A stretch of DNA of 11,593 bases from Cephalothrix simula (lineage: Eukaryota; Nemertea; Palaeonemertea; Archinemertea; Cephalotrichidae). The stretch spans positions 1 to 11,593 of the forward strand of contig JAXIUW010198510.1 in the NCBI GenBank assembly GCA_035591015.1, given 5' to 3'. The notes under the pieces are model-generated. The model was not told the DNA's origin. It worked only from the letters and a program-made list of their open reading frames with translations, and searched no databases. The position numbers and the translations under genes are program-made. This document shows positions 1 through 9,573 of this stretch, piece by piece; the stretch's first letter is position 1, and the number at the start of each line of letters is the position of its first letter.

Positions 1-150
1 AATATTGATCGTGTAATTATAAATATTATTAAACGGTTTGGAGAGTGATTCGATGCGTAATTCTTGAAAAAACACTCACACTCTGTGCTCGTGTTTTTTC
101 TCGAATTACACATCGAATCACACTCCAGACTGTTTAATAATATTATATAA
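1..150. mobile_element. Hairpin MITE-like repeat, copy 1
   Basis: Bases 17-75 and 91-150 are imperfect inverted repeats of about 59 bases. I count roughly six mismatched or G-T positions over the inner 54 pairs, around a 15-base loop (76-90). The outer ends read TTATA...ATATTATTAAAC and its complement. Homology to the copy at 10306-10416 begins at base 1, outside the hairpin on the left, so the repeat may extend beyond the window. There is no coding capacity, so it looks like a non-autonomous foldback/MITE element. Superfamily and target-site duplication could not be determined. Confidence 0.7.
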
Positions 151-162
151 CAAATTTTCATG

Positions 163-178
163 TTGTCATGTGACAACA
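163..178. repeat. Short palindrome next to MITE copy 1
   Basis: GTTGTCATGTGACAAC has 7-base arms (GTTGTCA/TGACAAC) around TG. It lies just outside the right end of the hairpin repeat. No specific role can be assigned. Confidence 0.4.
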
Positions 179-437
179 GAAATAATTATAAAATATACAA
201 AATGCTATATTATTGAACATATAATACACTGATAAAGAACGGAAAAAGTCGTCCCAAAACTTATTAAACCGGAAATTCACGTTTACACAATGACTACCAC
301 CCGGGCACTAGTTATTCTACTTTATGTAAATATCATCATTTCATGCAGTAAAGTTCTTGCAGCTCCCTCACAGAATTCGTAATTTGTTTAATGATTTGTC
401 TAACTTTCTATCTTAAGTGACCTTGCGACATTGGTTT

Positions 438-763
438 ATACATACACAATTGTACGGAAAAATTGTAGCAGCAGAAAAAAGGTGATACCCCTTTAACACC
501 TCGAAAGGTAATAGAAACATAGGAAACCTATACATTTTTGGAAAGATTTTGGAACAAAGAAGTGCGAGATTATGTTTAGGAGGCATTTAGACCAACTGTA
601 GCGGCCCTAGTGGCTGTACTCAGAAGGCAGAATTCATATTTTCGCCGCCAGGGGCGCCACAGTTGGGTCAACATAATCTCGCACTTCTTTGTTTCAAGAA
701 AAATTTTTCGGGTATCCCCTTTTTTCTGCTCCTTCTACAATTTTTCTATGAAATTGTGTATAC
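438..763. mobile_element. Long foldback (inverted-repeat) element
   Basis: Two arms face each other. The inner arms contain a perfect 24-base inverted repeat (553-576 against 670-693), continuing imperfectly into GC-rich tips (about 602-613 against 643-657). The outer arms (about 438-490 against 711-763) match well over AAAAATTGTAG and CAGAAAAAAGG...GATACCC. The left arm carries about 43 extra bases (roughly 491-550) that the right arm lacks. The open frame at 610-834 crosses the loop and right arm and is a by-product. This is structurally a non-autonomous foldback/MITE, different in sequence from the hairpins at 1-150 and 10306-10416. No transposase is present. Confidence 0.65.
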
Positions 764-3520
764 GACGACGCAAAGTTAAGACATTCATTAGTAATAATGG
801 GAGCTTAAGCTTCCAAATTCGATGTACAAGTTAGAATTATAATCTTAATTATTCTCTATTCTGAGGTTGTGGCATAACCCAACACGTATTAAAACATAGT
901 TTTTCAAAATTGAAAGTTGAAGAAAACCTTAATTGGATAAAAATACTAAATGCAAAGATGTAACCTGTTTCATTTTCAAAAACTGTAAATGATGATCCAC
1001 AAGCACAGCATAAAGATAAAGGCGGTTATTTATTTTTGATAATTTTGAACAAATATATTAACGACTTTTTCCGGTTTCGTTTAATCCATACCTATCACAA
1101 GACAAGTACATGTAGAAGCAATGATTGGGAAAATAAAACATATTTTTATGCAAATTTTGTATGCATTGCATTGCATTTCATTATATTAACTTATTAACAC
1201 ATGTTTTTAAATAGCACATTAATTTCCAAAACAGAAAGGTACTATTTTAAAAATCACTACTATTATTTCTTTAACTAAAATAAAATAATAAACTCTGAAA
1301 AAGTAAAAGTTATGACATTATTATAGGGGTAATGATATGACACATTATGATATTTTAAAAAAATGTTATAAAATTACAGAGTACAGTTGTATTTCATATT
1401 TAAAGCATTTAGTATTTGACCCTTTATTATTTACAAATTACGATATGGGCACAAACTATTAATATGGCACTAATGCATCTATTTTGATATCAACAAAATC
1501 ACAGTCCACAGTTTATAATATCTAAGAAATCTAAGAAACTTTATGCATAATACATGTATACATACATATTTTCAGAAATTTATAATAATTGGGTGACTCA
1601 AGTGGATCAGGCATAGCGTTACACAAAATAATACAAAACGGAGAAAGTCGCAGCTATAGAAAAGTACATAAAATGTACAGCCCAGTCTTCGCATAATATT
1701 TTCCACTTAAATGTGAATATGAATATATTTGAGATGAACAATTTGAACTTATTCTTATGATTAAAGCAAAAAGATTTATAAGTTCAGTTTTGGATTTAAA
1801 AAAGATCAGTTTATTGGATTTAACTGGAACCAAACATTTTAAATTATTTCTTTAAGATTTTGAAAAGCTTCGCTGATTTGTTTTTAATTATAATTTAGGA
1901 TCTTTCCTTTTCATGGGAGGACGTTTAATGCAACTTTAATGTCCTAATGATATTAAATAGAAATTCAACATACTATGATAAAAATCAATGCAACATCATC
2001 AGCCGAAGGGCCCATGTTATAACGGGATAACAATACATGAAATTTCTTATACACCATAAAACTTTTAAAATGTTATAACTATGATAATAAAATCTCTTGG
2101 ATAATATGAATGAGAATGGGAATGTATATATAGTAAAATAAGACTAGAAAGATTATCCTGACTTTTACCCATGGGTCACAGCATATATTCCCAAAAAGTG
2201 TTGTGGTGATTTTCGTTCAAAGCCCAAACATAAAATGTAATGGAAAAATTGAGTGATGTTAAATTTCTATATAACCAAATCGTGGTTAAATAATATTATA
2301 AAATTTACTCTGAGCTGGTAGTGATGTCCCTTTTTATCCTATTTTAAGGAACATTTTTTGTACATTATCATTATGTTTAAAGCATACGGGTAAATCAAAA
2401 GCAAAATAAGTACAATGTACCCCAAAAATTTCAGGCCGTAATTTTGGAAAACTGGGGGTCTGGTCATTAGAGCATGAAGCAAATTCTTATTGGAAAAACT
2501 TAATCAGTCTAACCAATTGGGTGAATCTTGTTATAAATGCATGTTGCATGTATTCCGTCAAATACATGTACGTCAGGAAGTTCATATCATGAATATTAAT
2601 GGGGAGTGTTCCTGTGTTAAATGAGGAATTTTGCTAAAATCATTATTACTCTGCATGAGCAAACAATATGCAGCAACACTCAACACATGACATTTATATT
2701 TGAAAATAAATTGCCCATTCAAATGTACACAGAATGATAAATGTTGTCTAAACACACTTGGTGATATTTTAAGATTTTGGCGGGATATTTTCGGGTACTT
2801 CTTTTAAGTAAGAATGTATTGCGTAAAAATAATTAAAGTTAAACTTAAACAAACAATATTCGAGTTCAGATTAAACAATCATGTACTGTAATATTAAACG
2901 AAAATTATTAATTAACAATTCATTGAGATTTTATTAAAAAATTGAGTTAAAATAATTGATAATATCATAAAAATAAGTTTTAAAAAAAACATTTAAAAAT
3001 AGGAAACATTTGGATTTCATGCATGTGGCATTAAAAATTAATAATATATTGATCAAACAAGAGAATATTAGCTAATGGTAAATGTATAATAAAGAAGAAA
3101 AAAACCATTAATATAAATTTTGAATTACAATTAGTTAGTTAATCTATCCTTGTAGGCCTATATAGATTTTGAAATTCCCCAATATATGGTCGTCACACGA
3201 AAAATGTTATTAAACGTTAAATGTTATTTTTTAAAGTTTTTATATTTTAAGAGGGCTTGGTAGAGGATACAAAAAACGTCAGTAGATAGAATCTTAATTT
3301 TAGTGCACGTTAAAATGGTGAATGAATGCTCCTATTTTATCACATAGATAGATAAGATTAAATCTAAGTCATTATGCTTACTTAATCGCTAAATTTTCAT
3401 AATTTAAGAAAAAGACAACGGGACATTGGGTATCTAAAAGGCAGTTCACTGGAAAACATTAACTGTTAACTTGATTATTTATATTAAAATTAAGTTAAAA
3501 AATTACACATTTTTACCCTA
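764..3520. other. AT-rich non-coding region; right part is expected 3' UTR of the USF3-like gene
   Basis: About 2.7 kb between the foldback element and the stop codon has no long open frame on either strand and no recognisable RNA gene. The part adjoining 3520 must be 3' UTR of the minus-strand gene, but its length cannot be fixed from sequence. Minus-strand AATAAA hexamers occur at 2930-2935, 1810-1815, 1423-1428 and 1029-1034. The rest is AT-rich intergenic sequence with only short chance-level palindromes. Confidence 0.6.
2930..2935 (-). promoter_or_regulatory. Candidate polyadenylation signal (AATAAA)
   Basis: This is the AATAAA closest downstream of the stop codon that I found on the minus strand, about 590 bases after the stop. 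A T/GT-rich stretch lies further downstream (about 2845-2860), a little far for a typical downstream element. In AT-rich DNA this hexamer is expected by chance, and other copies lie further on, so the true 3' end may differ. Confidence 0.25.
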
Positions 3521-6500
3521 TTAGTGTTCATGCATGTTAAAATTCAGGGGCGGCATTCCGAAAGAAGGTGCTCCACCATGAGGTCCGTGAAACTGCATTC
3601 CAGGATTCATACCAGGAGTCATTGATCTGGCATCGAAACCCGGGTGATTATGCCCGAGAATAGAATTAATACCATGTATCACAGGTGGATGATGTGGTCT
3701 ATTATGATAAATACTAGGTCCTTGTGGGTGATGTTGTAATGCATTATGATCCATCCCTGGCGTTTGCGGCGGGAGGCCAGGAATTCCACCAGAATGTCCA
3801 AACTTAATAGGGGAAATGTTTAAAGAATCATTTTCCGGAAATATATTCGGAAAACTTAAGTTTGGCATATGAGGATGTGACATGGGCATACTTCCTGAAT
3901 GAGGCGGGAGTCCAGGTCCACCATGATTCATTCCAAAACCATGGTTAAAATTAAATCCGAGTCCATTTTGTGGCCTTGTAGGTGGTAACAAATGATTAAA
4001 CGGGGGATTCATATCAGCCTTATTACCATGAACACCTGCATTTGACAATGGCCGCGATGGATGCGGTGGAAACAGGTAAGTTGGCGGTTCATTGTGCAAG
4101 TGTCTGTTAGGGGACATCGAGCCCATAGGTAAGTATGGTGTCATACTCCTCGTGGGGTCAAAGTTCGAATTGTGCATTGGCGGAGGATACTCCATATCAA
4201 TTTGTTGTTTGGCACTTTTCTTTTTACTGCTCGACTTACTTGGCTTCGGTTTAGGTTTAGAATTACTAGGCGGCCTCGAGGACGATGTATTTGAAGGAGT
4301 ATTTGACGAGCTCGTGGGAACTGAGGGTTTCGGCGGCCTCGATTGTTCATTTGCAGGTGGAGGAACAACCGTTCTAGATTGAGAGTTCGTAAAAGAAGGC
4401 GGTGCCTGCGTTGAAGGTCCAGATGAAGGTGGGTTATCGCGATTAAGTTCAAGCGGAGGCGGATCGAATCCCGGATTACTGAATGATAATACAGGATTAA
4501 ACTCTTGTGCTTGAGATCCAAAATTCGGTTCGAATGGAGGCCGTAGGGGCGGGGCGCTCGCCATGGACGGGCTTCGATTTGGATGATGAAGTGGCGGTGA
4601 CATCATCGGATTTGCACTTGACGGAAAAGAGGGAGGTCCATAAAACGGCTTTGATCCTCTAGTTTGCGGAGAATTGTTTATAGGATTTGATCTATTTCTC
4701 GGCGGTTGTGTATTTTGTGACACTTCAGTATATCGTTTTGAATCGGGCACACGCGGGGACTGATTCATGTCTGATATATGACTCGGCTGAATCCTTGGTG
4801 ACTGACTTAGACTAGCGGGTGAACGATTCATTTCCGACAAAGAAGGTGGTCCAGACTCACTGGAACGTCTATGTTCATTAGACCGTGATGTACCTTCTTG
4901 GCTTCCGTGTCGACTGTGGCTTGGTGTTCCACTGTTCCGCCTATTGTGCGACCGGTGCATATCCGAATAGCCACTAGACATTTGAGAATTGTCCACATTC
5001 ATTGACGGTTGTACACGAGGCAAGTCCTGGAATGGATTATTTGAACCAACTAATGGAGGCGGGGCATTATTGCCGCTTGAGCACATTTTAGAACTATCTG
5101 AGTAATTCCGATTCATTGGAACGCCCGACATAGAACCAGGCGATGTGTTATTCATTCCAGGGAATGATGGAGCCATAGCACACGTTTCTTTTCCATGTCC
5201 AACAGAACTGCCGCTCGTGTTCATAAACTCCGAGCCACTTTCATGTATTCCACCAAGGCCAGGTGGATGTGAGCTAAACGAATTAAAAGAGTTCCTCTGA
5301 CTCATAGACTCTCGACTTGTGCGAACCGAGCGATGATCTTCCGAGTTTTGGTCCAAGTTAAATGGTGGAAGAGAAAGGGACATCGAGTTATCAGAATTAC
5401 TTCCATGTGATACAGGTGGAGGATAAAACGGACTGAACTGAGGGAGATTTAAATTATTTGATGAGGGACCACTTTGCGTTGTACCAGATAGGGAAAATGA
5501 AAAAGGTTGTAAGGACTGCGACGTCTGGGGGCCAGCGTTTGGATTATGCGCTGACGCCACTGAAGACGGTTGTAAGAAAGGTGGAGTAAAATAATTATGA
5601 GGTCCAGATTCCATACTGCATGACCCAGCATTACTAGTTGGATTATATAGATGTGTATCCTTGATAGCTTGATTAAATACAGGGTTACCTTTAGCCATTG
5701 AAGACGAATAATTAGTATTGTCTTTTGTCCGGGAATTACTTGAACTAAAAACAGGCATATCCTTGGAAGAAGGAACATTGTAAATTGAACTGTTCTTATT
5801 TGATGATGTTGAATTATAACCAGAAGCTTCCTTAGACTTAGAAGTCACGGGAGGGCTAAACATTCTACTTTCTTTAGATACATGGTTACCACTATACCGT
5901 GGCATGTCTTTATTAGGATAAGAACTGGATCTGCTATAACTAGGCATTTCCTTTTTAACACTCTGATTTGAACTACTGAAATTTCCAGCATCGCTATCGG
6001 ATGCAGTCCGACTAATATCACTACGACTCTGACTCTGAGAAGTCGGAACACTGGAATTAGAAACACTAGAATTAGAAACACACTGTCTTTTACTTGTGTT
6101 AATACTTTGTTCATTTGGTTTATTGTCCTTAGGTTTAGGTGGAGATTCTTTAGGAACGATTTCTTCAACTGGGGGAGAGTCTTTTTTAGGAGGCGGTGGC
6201 CCCGGGCTAAAGAGCGACTCAGCAGAATGTCGAAGGAAAAGCGGCTGTGATTTATCATCATGCGTTTTGTCCTCCTTCATGTCCATATTTAATTCTTTAT
6301 CACTAGAATCACGCATTTCAAACTGATCACGTGAGTCCTTTGGCTTATAGTTGGATGTCGGCGACGGGCTTGGTAAACTCTGTGTTAGAGATTTTAAGAT
6401 ACTAGCACGTTTTTCTTTTTCTTGCTTTGACAGGTTATCTGATTCGTCTAACGAGGAAGAAGTCAACGTCGGAAGTAAGCTCAAAGCATCCGAAACAGAC

Positions 6501-9500
6501 GTTTCTGATACATTCATCGGTGTTGTTTCTGAAATATACTGGCTTAAAGATTCCAAAAGACTATTATCGTTTTTCTCACTTAGCTTGATTTCCTCTATAG
6601 TTGACAAGTGAGCTTCAGATACTGGAGCAGGTTCCGGATCCACAGGAGAAGTATTTGTTACTGATGTAGAAGTAGGAATAGCTATTGTCTGAGAAATAGG
6701 AGGAGGTTCGGAAACCATCTCGTCGAATGATATATCACTATGTTTTTGAGGACTTTCTTCTTGGTTATGTTGTTCAGCAATTTCAAGCGATGGAGGATCA
6801 AGATCTATTTGAAGACCTGTATCATCCTGAATATCTATTTCTGACTTCCTACTTGATTTTCGCTTTTTAGATGCAGGTTCTCCTGGTAAATCACCTTTAT
6901 TTTTCTTACTGCGATGCTTAGACTTCCGATCTGACTTTGAGCAACCCTCAAGCTGATCTAAGATATCGCTTATCTGATTTGCATTGAATTCAATTGTGTC
7001 AGGGAGTTGTTCCGGTGGTAACGGTTGTATATCAGCCTTCTTTTCATCAGATCTACGCTTCTTTTTAGAGGACTTATGTTTCTCCTTTGTGTGTTCTTCA
7101 GCTCCTAAATCAGTTCCTGCTTCCTCCTTCCTAGCTTCTATATTAGGTGGGTCCTTTTTCATTTCTTCAATTAACGTTTCTGATTCCTGTTTTAAAGATA
7201 CATCTTCCTGCGCAGCTTCGACATCCTCCTTCACCTCATCAATCTCCATTTCTTTAGCAGTAACAGCTTGTGGAGAAGGAACTGCTTCAGGAATATCAGG
7301 CTGAGCATCAACAGTTGATGTATCCATTATAGTGCTAGCTGCAGCCAATGAGAGAATATCTGTCCCCATTGTTGATGATATACTGGTAAGATCATGTTGA
7401 AGTGAATCAAGAATTTTCTTATTTTCGTTGGAAACAGGAGGAATGTCTGAAGATTCCGCAACGGGAGGTGCCTTTTTCTTCGACGGCCGTTTCCTTTTTG
7501 GTTTCGGGGGATCTTTAACAGTAGTTTGCTTAACTACTTCAGGCAACTGAGGAGGAGGCGGAGAAGTAGGTTGCTCTTCAGCATTTTCACCGTAAAAAGC
7601 AGGAGATATATCAGCCATACTTGTGCTGAATATAGACTCTGCAGCTTTAGCTAAAATATCAGTAGTATCGGCAGAATCAGATTTTGCTGGAGTGGAAGGA
7701 GCCACTTCTACCTTTTCAGTAATATTTTTTTCAGGCTCTGGCTCCTTAACTTGAATCGTGGTAGGTGTAGTAATCATTGGTGTGCTCCAAGTCGTAGCAA
7801 GCGTAGTTGGCTTCGGCATTAGCATCCTCTGATTTTTCTTAGTTTTCGAATTTTTCAGTAATGGAGCGATTGGGATGTTAGAACTAATAGGTGCTTTATT
7901 GGGAAGTATTTGCAAATTTCCAGTAGCTGGATCAACAACTAAATTCTGTGGTGGAATCCCAGGCGGCAAGGTAACAATAAACGTTCCGTTTGATGATACT
8001 ACTTTAACAGTGGTGGGGGCATTGCTGGCAGAAAGATTATCTAACCCAGAAATAGGAATGTTTCCAGCAATAGGCACCCCTTCTGTTCTCAATGGAAGCA
8101 CTCCCGCATCTGTTCTTGCAATAGATTCCACACCAGGACCGGGAATGCTGATCTGCGGTGGATTAGAACTCTGAGATTGAACAGGACCTAAGAAAATAGA
8201 GTTTCCAGGTTGAAGTCCCAATAAACCTTCTCCTACTTTTGGAAGATTAGTTGCATTTATTTGATTAGCAGTTGCGTTAGCTAAACTTTGAGATACATTA
8301 TTTGATGGTGTAACAGTTGATTTTTCGTTGTTAGTGGTTGCACTTTCAGAGGTACTCGAAATAGGAGTTGCTTGACTAGATACCACAGATGTTTGTGTAG
8401 TACTTGACGATGAACATGTCACTGTGAGCGCGGTCGATATGGCTACGCTTGTAACAGCACTAAACTGTTGGCCACTAACGCTTCCAGGAACTTGATTGAT
8501 AACAGTAGGCATCATCGTTGGTGCCTGATTAGCTATAAAATAACTACCGCTAATTGGCTGAGCCTGTGGAAACATCAGAGATGGTTGTGTCATTACTGGG
8601 ACTAATTGCCCGTTCGGTAACATTAACGCTGAGGGCAATCCTTGAGCGTTATTCAAACCAATCATATTTTGATTATTCACGATTCCTTGACCAGGAACTT
8701 GGATTGCACTTCCAGGATTTCCCAACATTGGCATACTTGGATTTCCATTGACTAAGCCAAACTGACCATTCCCAAGGTTTATAAGCTGTTGCCCAGAATT
8801 AAACTGGGGTGGCAGCATTTGGTTGTTTGGCATGTTCATAATAGGGTCCATACCAGGTACTTGCATATTATTCATAACAGGGGGCTTTGGCATTATCTGA
8901 GCAAAATTTCCATCACTGTTTGATTGCACAGTCTGTCCACTGCCATCCTGAACATGGGGCTGCTCATTGCTAACTAACATCAGTTGCCCATTTTGCATTA
9001 CTAATGTTCCTTGTATGCCAGGTGCCCTATTCACCCGAGGCGGGTTTGGCGTAATATTCGCCGAGCTGGACACATTTGATTTGGGGGTCGACACCGAGGG
9101 GTTTTCCAAATTCCTACTAGGTGTGCTGGTTGTTGGCAGTAACTGATTCGATGCAACTGACGCAAGTGTATGGAGTGCATTATTTGAACTAGTAGGATCT
9201 AACGAACTTTGATCGATAGGCGTTGAAGTGCGAGGTATTTCAGTAACCTCCGAAACTTGGTTCTCAACACTGGTAGTTACTGCACCTGAGTCAACTGATG
9301 TTCCATGTGAATTAGGCGATAACAAAGTGCCATTTTGGGAATCGGGCCCATTAACAACTTGTTCTGACTGATCAGATATTTCTGACTGTATTTGTTTAAT
9401 TGTTTTTGATATGCGCCTCCTACTTTTAGGTTTTTCAGTTTCATCATTGCTTCCATCATCAGCTTTAATGAACCCAGCTTTCTTACCAAGTTCAATAGCA

Positions 9501-9573
9501 TTGCCTTCTAGTTTACGAGAATAAATTTTGGAAGGAGGAATCCAAGGTTCGTTGTGATCACGATTCAATACAG
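3521..9573 (-). CDS. USF3: USF3-like giant terminal exon: disordered regulatory region and C-terminus
   Basis: The acceptor is TTCTATTCCAG with AG at 9574-9575, so coding begins at 9573 and completes an Ala codon with the G from the previous exon. The exon then reads about 2017 residues without interruption to TAA at 3521-3523. After the linker come a basic patch (SRRRISK), an Asn/Gln/Gly region with repeated NGQL-like motifs (7895-8998), a duplicated TDIL..AA motif (7628-7663 and 7331-7363), and NLS-like Lys/Arg clusters near 7470-7505, 7045-7085, 6895-6930 and 6840-6870. Next are acidic and Ser-rich stretches, a Ser/Asn/Pro-rich half, a Lys-rich patch (about 4205-4260), and a Met/Pro/Gly/His-rich tail with NIFPE and GINSILGHN. 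No folded enzyme domain or membrane segment is visible. Composition suits a nuclear regulator with disordered activation or interaction regions. A single very long last exon with uninterrupted coding argues against a pseudogene. Confidence 0.88.

Noticed and set aside
610-834. Plus-strand open frame of 74 codons
   Set aside because: It runs through the loop and right arm of the foldback element, has no family resemblance, and its composition follows the repeat.
4520-4535. GGTTCGAAT resembling a tRNA T-loop
   Set aside because: It lies in the coding exon and has no matching acceptor stem, D-arm or anticodon arm around it.
4092-8751. Several plus-strand and alternate minus-strand open frames within 4092-8751
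   Set aside because: They lie wholly within the USF3-like coding exon in other frames; their low-complexity Gly/Leu/Ser or Arg/Leu/His sequences are translation shadows of the real protein.
9277-9501. Alternate-frame minus-strand open frame of 74 codons
   Set aside because: It overlaps the start of the terminal exon in another frame and shows no recognisable motif; the main frame is supported by exon phase and homology.
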